Assembly (NCBI GenBank): GCA_900073065.1
Contig: FJOG01000056.1
Location: 37,220-101,219 of the forward strand
Direction: 5' to 3'
Length of the DNA: 64,000 nucleotides
Origin: Phialocephala subalpina
Taxonomy: Eukaryota > Ascomycota > Leotiomycetes > Helotiales > Mollisiaceae
The notes beneath the pieces were generated by a model. The model did not search any database. It was not told the DNA's origin and saw nothing but the letters and a program-made list of their open reading frames with translations. Positions 35,909 through 46,564 of this stretch are shown piece by piece (within the stretch, counting starts at the first letter, position 1; every line of letters starts with the position of its first letter). The translations under genes were made by a program, and so were the position numbers.

Positions 35909-37638
35909 ATGACGAAGTCATTCCTCACCATAGCCTTTCTGGCTTCCCTGGCACTAGCATCCCCAGTTCCAGAAGCTGAGCCAGATGCCCAATTGTCTTT
36001 ACCTCCATTGATTCCCACCATCCCGGGTGTGACTGAGCCATTAACAAGCAACGCTCCTCCCCTTCCGATTCTCCAGATTCCGACCCCACCTCTGCCTAGC
36101 CCCCCTTTTATCGGAAGCGACCTCAAGCCGAAGAAAATTGGTTACTTCTGGACTGGTGCTGGTGATAATGAGCATGCTGGTGAGTTTCACTCGGATCCTT
36201 AGTTTAGATGCAATGCTGATTTGAAACTCAAAAGATTTCTTGGCTGCGTACAGTCTTGACGATGTAGGATTCAAAGTCAATGCTTCTTCAACTCGATATT
36301 AACCGCGATAGGACACCTTCGGGACCTTCCTCTGGCTTGCAGACGTACCATCGAGTGGCAACAGCCCTCACCATCTTGGTGTCAGCCACGATGGAAAGAC
36401 TCTCATTGGCGGAGGTTTGCTTTCACTGTTAAAGACTCAAGTAAGCAACCTCCATCAAGTCTCCAAATACAGCTAATATTTACAGGATACCGCCTATTAC
36501 TTCGATGTCTCAAACCCATACCGACCTGTTTTCAAGAAGAGCAACCGTGCAATCTTGGCTTCCATCACGGATGAAATCCGTGCGAAGCCAGATGGTGGCT
36601 TCTTGATTACCTACATGGGATGCAAGTTATCCCATCTTTCGTTATTCAAAAAACATAGCTGACCATTCGCAGCCGCTGTCGGAACTTCTCCAGGACGCCT
36701 CATCGAGACCGATGCGAACTTCAACATCATCCACCAATATCCCGAAGATGCTGCCGGCACTCTTAATATTCTCGGAGAGCAATTCAGCCCACACGGCCTC
36801 AGTGTTGACTGGGAGAAGAACCTCATTCTCACTTCTGACTTCGTTGTCCCTGTCACAATCCTGAAGCCATCGCTCGGCATCCAGCACGCGAACACTCTGC
36901 GACTGTGGAACTTGGCTTCGAGAACAATCATCAGCACAATCACCATTCCAGATGTAAGTGCTCTTCTTATCATGCCTGTTGTGAGAGAAACAAGCTGACA
37001 AAACACAGGGAGGCGGAATCCAAGACGTGAAGTTCATCCCAGGCAACCCTGAATCAGCAGCTCTTGCAACAGCAGTCCACCTCGGGCAAGTTTGGATCAT
37101 CTACCCATTCCGCTATGACTCGTCCGGAAAGCAAGGTGTGGCAGAGCTCCTCTACGATCTTGGACCAAAGGCTCGTGACACCATCGCCATCTAGTAAGCT
37201 CCCATTTCCCCTTCACATCTTTAGCGTCCCCTAACGACTCGCAGCTCCGACATAACCCAAGACGGCAAATTCATATACCTAACCCTCACCGCTGCCAACC
37301 ACATCGCCGCCCTCGACATCAGCGACCTCACCAACGTCAAACGTCTCGACAACCCCGACGAAATCCAACCCACCATCGGCCCGCACTACATCAAAGTCAC
37401 CCCCGACCAAAAACACATCGTCGTCACTGATTACTTTGTCCAGACGGGAGATATCGGATTGATTAATACGCCGGCAGATTTCAAGGCTTTGTATATTGAT
37501 ATTCTGCCGAATGGGGGATTGTCTTTCAATAGGACGATTGATTTTGAGAGTAATTTTGCGCAGAGCAGGGGTGGTGCTAAGCCGCATAGTGTTGTAGTTT
37601 TTGATTTGACGGATCCTGCAAAGCCGATTTATTACTAG
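35909..37638 (+). CDS. secreted beta-propeller protein, SBP56-like (tentative)
   Basis: ATG 35909 gives a signal peptide (SFLTIAFLASLALASPVPE) and a Pro-rich segment. Later segments read HHLGVSHDGKTLIGGG, YYFDVSNPYRPVFK, FSPHGLSVDWEKNLILTSDF, LRLWNLASRTIISTITIPD, GGIQDVKFIPGNPESAAL, GPHYIKVTPDQKHIVVTDYF and AKPHSVVVFDLTDPAKPIYY. These repeated propeller strands resemble the 56 kDa selenium-binding/methanethiol oxidase family, here with a secretion signal. Introns occur near 36180-36300, 36440-36486, 36623-36671, 36953-37009 and 37194-37245. A TAG at 37636-37638 ends the frame, but the same frame stays open for 25 further coding-looking codons to TGA 37714-37716. The enzymatic role is uncertain. 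Confidence 0.65.
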
Positions 37639-37716
37639 AGGGAGTACCCTGATAAGAGTGTCGTGGTCGGAGGAGTGGATGGAGGAGTTTGTTCATTCTT
37701 GAGCTTGAGTAAGTGA

Positions 37717-38534
37717 TTTTGCGGATGAGGAGTACAGCTTGCTATTCAACATGGCTTGTCTTTTTGTAATTATCGGTAGAGCAATATACAATACTTTCAA
37801 AGAGAACCAACTGGTGTTTTATGCAATTCCTTGACACAATCTGGTGTTCCTCGTCACCTTTGCGGCTTCGCCCGCTCGCTAAGGAGGAAAACTAAGCCGC
37901 GCTAAAAACAAACCACCTACCAAAAATTCATATGCAAAAGAATAGTAGAAGCTCAAAAAAAGAAAAGAAAAAACAAGCTCCAGAAAAACGAGGAGCAAAA
38001 CGATTCATATTCGTAGAATATTTTGCAAGAGATTTACGCCGGCATTCTAGAATTGCTCCTAGAACCCAGCGGATCCCCGCAGATGAATCCAGAAGGACGT
38101 GTTCATTCCAACTGGGCAAATGCTTGTTTGTTGAGAAAATTGTGCTTATTTAAAACTATAAGGACCTTTAATAGCTGGCGGGCTAGTGCGCTTTCCTCGG
38201 TAGACTAAAATACTCGCGATCATGCTACGTTAGCATTCACTTGCTGGTTTACAGTGATTCAATTTCATACGGAAGTCCACGACGTAGAATTATTGAACCT
38301 CAAAATGTGAAATGATCTGGGCCATGAATCCATCTTGCGAGGCTGTAAGGCATCAAGCGCCTCCACTCAGCCTCGCGCACACTTGATATCGATCTTTTGT
38401 TTATCAACTTCTCAACTTCAACCAATTTCACAAACTTATTTCCTCTACAAGAAAGTTTTGAAGATGGCGCCTGCATCGTATCTTCCTCAATTCTTGAAAA
38501 GTGCATTGCAGATGATATTCAACTCAAGGATCTC
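37717..38534. other. intergenic region with A/G-rich tract
   Basis: This holds the 3' flank of the propeller gene and the 5' region of the coiled-coil gene. A purine-rich stretch runs from about 37920 to 38000. The real 5' exon of the coiled-coil gene may start near 38464, where an ATG lies in another frame. Confidence 0.4.
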
Positions 38535-39253
38535 ATGCAGTATTATCAAAGCTTCTTGTCTCTCTCCCTTGCCGCATCTCCCAGTTCGCCAACCATTCTC
38601 CTAATTCGACACACGGAGATCACTGCCGTCGCTCGTTTCTGTAAGTATTTTCCAAACTTCCCATTGATGAAATACGCGATTCTAATGTTCTACAGGGCCA
38701 GATCTAGCCTTCGAAAACATCACACAAAGTATCCGGGCAAATGAGACTCTGCTGAAGCTCCTCGAGGCTAAAGAAAGCCGAATTAAGCTTTTGGAGGCTA
38801 AGGCTGGGGTCTTGAGAGCTGGCACAAAGGTAAGATTGTCTCTTTGCATTAATGGATTGATTCCATTATTGCTCCTAATTTTTGGCACAACCTCCCAATA
38901 TTCCTACACTGATTGTTTGCAGGGCTTGGAGGGTGTGGGCTTTGTGACACCGGTCAACAATGTATAGTATTACGCAAAGTCTTCGAGTGGCTACGTGTTT
39001 CATGTCACAGGCACATGTTATTCGACAGAAAAACAAAGACATGGGTCTCATTAGAGACAGATGGAAGAAGACAGAGGAGAGACTGGCAGATGCAACTACT
39101 ACACACAAGGCTCGCGGAAAGATGGTGAATGATCTGGATATGGAGGTCAAGGCATTCAGGAAGGATCTTGGCATTTTGAAAGCTGTCCTCGACAAGAAGT
39201 CGGATATCATCAAAGAGCTTCAGACGGTCATCAAGGATTTGAAGAAGAAATAA
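38535..39253 (+). CDS. small coiled-coil protein of unknown function
   Basis: Four exons can be followed: LMQYYQSFLSLSLAASPSSP to AVARF, then WPDLAFENITQSIRANETLL and KLLEAKESRIKLLEAKAGVL, a short exon GLEGVGFVTPVNN, and AHVIRQKNKDMGLIRDRWKK to IKELQTVIKDLKKK with stop at 39253. Introns begin at about 38641, 38830 and 38958. The last 80 residues are charged with heptad leucines and are a clear coiled coil. The reading frame remains open upstream of ATG 38535, so the true start may be earlier; another ATG at 38464 is out of frame. No family was recognised; it may act in protein-protein contacts. Confidence 0.5.
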
Positions 39254-39330
39254 TTCTTGGTTTGGAAATGGGGCTTTACGTTGCAGCTTCAACCTAATAC
39301 TAGTGAATATAAAGTTCATCTCCCTTAAGT

Positions 39331-41098
39331 CTAATCATCTCCACCTATTCCTAGACCTAAAAATGTTAAAGTCGCCACATTCATAGCCGCAATGATAAAC
39401 CAAATGACCCATCCCACCACCGTTGTAACTTTGTTGTTTGCCAACGAAATCGTCCCCTCCACATCGCCTCCCGCAGCCCATGTTGCTCTTTCCGTCTGGT
39501 AAGTCAAGATACCATCAACAACCCCAACCGGCTCTTTCAGATCATCAACCTGAACCCTCATATACTTATTCTGACTCGTAAACCACAACAGTGGAAACGT
39601 CAAAAAGATCAAACTGACAGACAAAACAACATTACACCCATTCAACGCAGCCGCAAATCCTTTCTGCCCCTCACTTGCCGCAATCACCATAGCCGGGATA
39701 ATTGAAATACACCTCGTCAAAAAGCGACGCAGGAAAGGAGACATCCTCCAATTCATCGCCCCCTCACAAATCATCTGCCCAGCCATCGTACACACGATCC
39801 CCGCACTAACCCCCGAAAACAACAAACTGAGCGCAAAAATCGTCCCACTAGCCTGTCCAATCGTATCCACGAAAATCCGATACAAACCCGGTAAATCCGC
39901 ATCCGCTGAATCGGGACCGAAACTTGCGCCGGCAACGATTAGGACGGCGGAGTTTACGAAAACGGCCACAATGAAGAGGGTAATGCAGAGTTCGGCGATG
40001 GTGTAGGAAAGGCAGGAGCGGATCGTTGAGAGGGTTGGTTTGTAGAGCTCGATGGCGTATTTGGAGTTTGAGGCTTTGACTTCATGGAGGCGGTTGTTGA
40101 GACGGTCAATTTCTATCATGCGGGGTTGGACGAGGCCGGAGCCTAGGTAGATGGTATGGGGCATGAGAGTTCCTCCGAGGAGAGCACAAGATTCGTAGAG
40201 GCTGATTTGTCTGTTAGCATGGTGATACCCGATTGAAAGGGAGCTGTCGAAATTTGGAGACTTACCCCTCGCTAACAAATATTCTCCGAGATGGAAGATA
40301 CCCCTTGAAGACTTGGCCAACGTCTGCCGATATGTACGCAAGCTCAATACAGTACATAACAAAAATCCCAATGACGAACATAGACACGAAAACCTCAAAG
40401 AGTCGAATACGTCTCAAGGTTCCATCTGGCTTGTAGAACAAGAGAATGAAGAGCGTGTCTGCGACGGAGATACCGCAGGCAGCTACAAGAGGAATCTTGG
40501 AGTTCAAGATGTTGATGGCGATAGCTGTACCAATGACTTGTGATATATCCGTGCAAATAATGGAAGCCTCAGCCATAAGCCAGATGGCAAAGTTGAGCCA
40601 ACGAGGGAGGAAGGCACGGTTCATCTGCGCTAGGTTCAATCCCGTGACGCAGCCCAATTTGGAAGATAGTGCCTGTACACATATTAGCAACTGCATCGCG
40701 ATCTTAGATCTGTTGTTGAGACATACTTGAAGGAAGACAGCAACGATATTCGAGAACAAGATCATGAACAACAACTTGAACTTGAACTCAGCACCAGACG
40801 TGAGGTTGGACTGCAAGTTGTCGGGGTCGACATAGGCGACAGTTATCACGGCACCTGGACCGGAGAACCTGGCGAACTTGATGAGGACTGCGAGTGCATT
40901 TTGGTACGTGTCTTTCGTGGTGAGTGATCGAGTGAAGGATGCCCAGCGGTCCTTAGACGATTTTCGTGGGCCATCTGTGGGTGCATCGCCGACTTGGACC
41001 TCAATGGCAGTCTTCTCAATTGTTTTGTCGTCTTGTTTCTTATCCCCTGTGAAAGATGGGGTTTGCTGTTCGGGATCGATATTGGATGGGGAGCTCAT
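39331..41098 (-). CDS. NRAMP-family divalent metal transporter
   Basis: This is a proton-coupled Mn/Fe-type transporter of the NRAMP/SMF family, integral to plasma or endosomal membranes. ATG 41098 (MSSPSNIDPEQ) is followed by a hydrophilic N-tail, then FSGPGAVITVAYVDPDNLQS (TM1 metal-binding loop), LFMILFSNIVAVFLQ and, after an intron, LGCVTGLNLAQMNRAFLPR and EASIICTDISQVIGTAIAI. TM6 reads LLGGTLMPHTIYLGSGLVQP with the ligand Met retained. Two introns start near 40731 and 40264; about 550 residues, 11 helices, intact. The TM1 motif is D-P-D-N rather than the usual D-P-G-N. It is the first of three metal-transporter genes in 13 kb. Confidence 0.9.
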
Positions 41099-42337
41099 TG
41101 TTGCGGCGCCCACTCTTGATGAGTAAGCTTGAACTCAAGGTTAATTGCACGAACGCCTTCCTGGCAAATCCGTAAGTCGAGTTGCGGGTGTGTGGGCGTC
41201 GAGGGTTCTTGGCGAAGAGGAACCTTATGTTGAAAGAGTGCTGTTGGAGTGGGAAAAATGTTTTTCAAGAGGGGGAGCGCGAGGGGTAAACTATCCGTCC
41301 CTGGATGTGGTCCGCGACGGCCTGGACCACCGATTGGCGTTCGCCTCCCGCCCACGCAGCAAGCCAGTGCTGATGGCGTTCAATGGTGTGCTTCTCGACC
41401 AATTGAACATTCATAGCGTATGCAGCTATTGAGCGACATGCTACGAACGATTGGTCGTCGGCTACAGGTGTCTCTGATTCCCGTCCCGTTGGGCTATTGT
41501 TGGACAAACTACCATCTGATAAGATGCTCTTTTCGAGATAAGCCATCACAACGCCGTTCCAGCTGAATGTTAAAAAATTTCAATCCTCGAGTTAGCCAAT
41601 TCCACGCCGCTCACATGTTCCTTAGTTTCGTTGATCTCTCCGTTACACGAATACATTTCGAAATAAACCGTCTCTTGTTGTGATGGGTCAACGAAAAATA
41701 GGGCTTGAAAGCTCAGGTCTGTTTAGCGATTGCATCTGTTCCATTCTTTCAGGTCCCGCATCTCAAGAGACAAACGTGTTGAATGCCTAATATTGCATCA
41801 ATGAGTCAATGAGAAGCTTTATTTCCGTCATTACATGAAATTGATTATCACTCGCTATCATTGCGCGTTGCACAATTCGAGGTTGAAATTCAGAAGTCAG
41901 GACTCGGGATTAGCTTTGCCAAGGCTCGTCAATTTCAGGGGGCTCGGTTAGGCTCTTCAGGGAGACGCGGCGTGAGGCAAAATCATCCTCGCCTTTCCAT
42001 TAATACACAACTTGGGACGATGGAGTTAAAGCACCTCTTATGAAATTGAACGCCAGACCCCTCTTAACCTATTTTCTTTTCGAGAACAACAATAAAAAAT
42101 TAAAAGGGTTTTTGAAACTCAAGACTTTAGATGTTGATTTCAAGGTTTCGCGATAATTCCCTGCAATGAAGACCCCTGAGCACCTCCACTTCCGAAGAAG
42201 ATCAGGGTTCCTTGCAGCACCGATAATAGTCTCGGAGGCATCACCAATCTAGGACCTCAAATTATCCGGAGCTCAACCTTGGCGGATATCTTCTCTCCCC
42301 GTCCACTGTTCCTTTGAAGTATATTCTCTTCGCGATC
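41099..42337. other. divergent intergenic region, no gene recognised
   Basis: This is 1.2 kb between the start codons of the NRAMP gene and the carboxylesterase gene, which point away from each other. Only weak frames were seen. It contains the promoters of both genes. Confidence 0.45.
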
Positions 42338-44226
42338 ATGAAAGGACCTGCTACCGTGGGCGCGTTCCTGCTCTCCTTCCTGATGAGAGCATCTGCTTTG
42401 GAAATTAGAGACATCGCTGCTCTCACAGGGATCTCAACCACGAGCGGGGTCATTCTTGGCCACCCCGCACCGAACAGGACAGGAGTGACAGAATTCCTTG
42501 GAATCCCATATGCTGCGTCAACAAATGGATCGCGAAGATGGCTGCCACCGCAGCGCTTCACTTCGAACGTGACTTTCAATGCATCCACTTATGTAAGTTT
42601 TTGCGAAGGCCTCACGAATAAGCACAATTGACCGAGTCACAACAGGGCCCGTAAGCATCCTTACTGAACCTTCAATTGAAATTGCCACCAAATCTTACAC
42701 ATCAAAAGGAGCTGCCCGGCAAACATTGCTGGTACAGTTGCGTTTCCGAACAAGACTGCTCAATTTGATCGCATCTTTCTCGCGTTTACAACTCAAGGAG
42801 GAAATGCACAGTCTGAGGACTGTTTGAGTGCGAACATATGGGTAAAAGGAGAACCAAAAAGGGGAAACTCAAAGCCTGTGTTGGTGTTCTTTCCGGGCGG
42901 AAGTAAGTTCTCATATGATGGCAGTGCTTGAATCGAATTGACTCAAATATCAGGATGGAACACCGGAGGTTCGAAAAGTTTATTCTACAGTGGGCAGTGC
43001 CTTGCCGATGCTGAAGATGTAATTGTGGTCACCATAAAGTGCGTATCGAAACCCCCGCCCTGACAATAAGCCGCTCTAAGAAAGCATCTCAGCTATCGCC
43101 TCAACATCTTCGGATTCCCTGGTACTCCAGGAATACAACAAAACGCAGGACTTCTAGACCAACGCATAGCACTTGAATGGCTCCGCGACAACGTTGCGGT
43201 GTTCGGAGGTGATAGCGACCGCATCACAGTCTTCGGACAATCAGCAGGCTCAGTCTCAGTTGCATACTTGGCATACGCATATCCGGATGATCCAATCGTG
43301 GCTGGCTATATTATGGAATCCGGGACTCCTCACAGCTGGATGCCGTTAACTCCAGAAATAGCAGCCCAACACTGGTACAATGCCTCTTCAACTCTAGGAT
43401 GTGGGACGAGTGGCGATGTTCTGAGCTGCATGCAATCAAAGAATACATCGGAAGTACTTGCAGCGTTCGCAAAGGTGCCATTTGATCCTACGAGCGCGCT
43501 CTATCAGCCACAATTCCAGCCTGTTGAAGATAACATCACTGTCTTCCACGATTACAGCGCTCTTGCGGCAGCTGGAAAGTTTGCAAAACTCGTAAGTCGC
43601 ACATCGCCTACATATATCAAAGCCCCAACCTAATGACTATTCAGCCTCTACTCATCGGAAACAACGACTTCGAATCCGGATTCTACCAAATCGCCGCCTT
43701 CGCAACAGCCAAACCATTCAACGCCACCCAACAAGAAATCTTCAACCTCGAAGCCTTCACCTGCGCCAGCGCCATAGAAGCGTCAGCTCGCACCTCTCAA
43801 AACGTGACAGTCTACCGTTACAGATATTTCGGCGATTTTGCCAACTTGCAGCTTTTCCCAAATAGTTCTACGTATCATGGATCTGAACTTGAGATGATTT
43901 TTGGTACAGCTGAAGATGTTTCAGGTATACCGAATACTGCTGTGGAAGATAAGATGAGTGCGTATTTTATGAAGGTTTGGGGGGCTTTTGCGAGGGATCC
44001 TGAGAATGGCCTCTCCAATTTGGGCTGGCCGAGGTACCAGAACTCAAGCGGTGAGTATACCATAATTTTTGAAAGGGCGTCTTGATGCTGATTAGGTGTA
44101 GCTTCTACTCTCGTCCGCTTGGGGTATAACGACGAAGTTGAACCTAAGTTCGTGCCTCCAAGTACTTCGGATGCGCAGTGTCCTGTTCTAGGTGGAGCTG
44201 TGGATTTAGGTAAGGGAGCAATGTAG
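42338..44226 (+). CDS. secreted type B carboxylesterase/lipase
   Basis: This is an alpha/beta-hydrolase of the cholinesterase-lipase class, hydrolysing carboxylic esters outside the cell. A signal peptide (GPATVGAFLLSFLMRASA) starts at ATG 42338. Family landmarks in order: VTEFLGIPYAAS, YGPSCPANIAGT, QSEDCLSANIWV, oxyanion-hole region FFPGG/RWNTGG, YRLNIFGFPGTPG, the nucleophile elbow VFGQSAGSVSV, acid residue region GNNDFESGFY and the histidine motif YHGSELEMIFG. All three catalytic residues are present. Seven exon-exon joins are needed, including a 5-nt exon at 42646-42650. The mature protein is about 500 residues with several N-x-S/T sites. It appears intact, ending at TAG 44224-44226. Confidence 0.88.
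42646..42650 (+). other. 5-nt microexon (GGCCC) of the carboxylesterase gene
   Basis: Between introns 42593-42645 (GTAAGT..ACAG) and 42651-42708 (GTAAGC..AAAG) lie the five bases GGCCC. Joining TAT + GGCCC + GAGCTGC gives Y-G-P-S-C, the conserved Tyr-Gly-Pro-x-Cys of type B esterases. Skipping it would shift the frame and lose this motif. Confidence 0.75.
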
Positions 44227-45019
44227 AATTTTGAGAATGCGAAGGATGCCCTCGTCGGGTACTTGGCTCTCAACTCTGCCAAAAGGCATTCGCTTCGAAA
44301 ATGATGAAGACCTTGAGGGGGCTACGCTTGATGAACTCAGACGTTACCCTCGTTAGAAATTTAGCGATTGGTGCCCTGAAGTCTAGCGATACTCACTATA
44401 ATTTATAGTGAAGATAGCCTGAGTGAAACTTTCGCGTACCGTGCACGGCTTCTCTTGGAGAAGATAGGGGCTTGCTTGGGCGCCTGCTCACCGAGACTTT
44501 ATAATTGACGTTCAGTGTGTTCAAGTATTTCTCGTAAGAACTTACGACTCCATTGAGTTGCCATTCTCGTGATTCAAAATACACAACGTGCGTAGAACTG
44601 AATACCTTCATGCATGATGCCTGTCTGAGCACGACGCCCGCATGTAACCCTGGAGAGCAAGTAACCGCAAGCAGATGTGAGGCGTACGAGCCTCGCAGGT
44701 TTCATGATCGGTTTTCAACTTTCCATCGGGATCATCTTGCACGGTGTCAATTCGAGTCAGATGAAGCCTGTGACGGTGGGCATCCATTATCATATGGCAG
44801 ATTCATAGATAAGCGTTTAGTGAAGGAAGAGCAGTCTCTGCATGACCTTTCTTGCCAGGGAGATTGTAAGAAGTTAAAATGGAACGAAGCATCATACCGA
44901 GCAATCAAAGGACCTACTGCTGTGACGCTTTAGTCAGTGTCTGGGGACATTCAGTACACCTTGGCCTCTGAGTCCGCTCTTGCTGTCTCGCACGTTTGGA
45001 GTCACGGTCAGGCAAGGTT
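44227..45019. other. intergenic region, no gene recognised
   Basis: This is the 3' flank of the esterase gene and sequence up to the AT-rich block. No domain was recognised in the short frames here. Confidence 0.45.
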
Positions 45020-45295
45020 AGTAACAATATGAAGAAATATATATTAGGTAATATGAAGAGTCGAAATATTATCGCGATATAAAGCTATTTATATTATATT
45101 TATCGCGATATAAACTCTTTATATCATATTACCAAATATTAGTAATAAAGCAATATATTCCCAATATTTAAAGTTTTATATTGTATTTATCGCTCGACTA
45201 CGCCGAGAAATATGACTATATTATATCATATTTCAGAAATATAGGCCTTCCATGTTTTATCGATTTATCGCGATAAATATGATATATCGCTATAT
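45020..45295. repeat. AT-rich block with repeated TATCGCGATA palindrome
   Basis: About 275 bp of A/T-rich sequence carry the perfect palindrome TATCGCGATA at 45070, 45101 and 45266, each flanked by more A/T complementarity. A related TATTTATCGC occurs near 45183. The block ends just where the HET-like frame begins, so it may be an insertion or the decayed 5' part of that gene. Confidence 0.7.
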
Positions 45296-45319
45296 TGTTA
45301 CCCGCACTGCGGTCAGGGA

Positions 45320-46417
45320 AGTCGACCGAATACCGGACTCAACGAATGCCTTCACAAGCGGTACCTCAATATTGTGCGAGACTACAAATGCGACTCGTAC
45401 TGGATCGACTCGTTATGTATCCTTGAAAGTCACGATCTTAGGATGGAGGCCATCGGATATATAAATCGAATATTTGCTGACAATCGCATCACTCTGGCGT
45501 GTGATCGCGACATCATGGATATTGACATTGCCAACCTTACAACTGAATTGCTTGAGTCTATTATCGTCACATTCTTCGTTTGCGACTGGAACGTTCGAGC
45601 CTGGACTCTGCTTGAAGCGATGAAAAGCAGCCACTCCATCTACCTCCTCTTAAAGTTCAACAATACTCTGTCCTTACGAGATGCTCTGACACGAGCGCAC
45701 CAAGAAGGATCAATAGATGTCGCCATACTAGCTCTCACAACGCGACATCTTTTCCCAACATCTACCGATGCATTCCGTCGCTCCTCATCCCACCAAAGTA
45801 TCGAAGAAGCCGGCAATTTCCTCAGCCATCGTCACGCAACCAGAAAAGGGGACGACATTGTAATTTGGAGTCTTCTGAGTAACACAAAAGTCTCCAACTC
45901 TGCTGAAAAAATGTGGAAATCCAAGATCAAAACTCGCATCGCAACGGCGTATCTGATGAGCACAGCACCTCAGCTGGAAAATACGCTTTGGTTCTCATGG
46001 GCACTGGAGACACCTTACATCAGACGAGGTTCAGTCCCAACGAGGGACCTTTTGGGACCATACGATTCTTTCGAAGGCGCAGACAGCGAGTTGGGATTGA
46101 TTACACCGAAAGGGCTACTCGCGGAATGGCTGATGTATGTCATACAAACCGGAGATGCTGAACTGTACCAAGAAGCTCCGGCAACAATGGTCACAGTCAC
46201 AGTTGATGGAAAGCGAGCGAAGGAGATAGTTCCTGGGACAAAAATCAGGAATCATTGCTGGCAGATAGCTTCGGATCTGACGGCAGAGTACGACCATACC
46301 GCCCTGATCCAACCACTGTCGTTTCGACAGCCGGGAAAATATCGAGCGGCGAAGGATTGTGGCGAGAGTCACGGGGAAGTATTTGCTATTGTTGTTTCGG
46401 AGGATGGAGAGAAGTAG
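45320..46417 (+). pseudogene. HET-domain (heterokaryon incompatibility-like) protein, 5' truncated
   Basis: The frame reads GLNECLHKRYLNIVRDYKC, then the HET core YWIDSLCI, RMEAIGYINRIFADNRITLA and VCDWNVRAWTLLEAMKSSHS, and continues to a stop at 46417. WIDSLCI and the RAWTLLEA segment are hallmarks of HET domains, which in fungi mediate non-self recognition and cell death. No ATG precedes the core in frame; the first in-frame codons abut the AT-rich palindromic block, so the N-terminal part of the domain is missing. The remaining 350 codons are open. It may be expressed from an unseen exon or be a fragment. Confidence 0.65.
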
Positions 46418-46564
46418 AAGTGGAAGGGAGTTAGGGCTTGGGCAGGTATGAAGACTCTCCCTCCGATGGTGACGGATGAGCTACTTATTGTGTAGTGTAC
46501 AGTATTGGACTCAACTCCTAGAATAAGAGCTACATAGAAAGTGGCAAATTAATAACAATATTTC

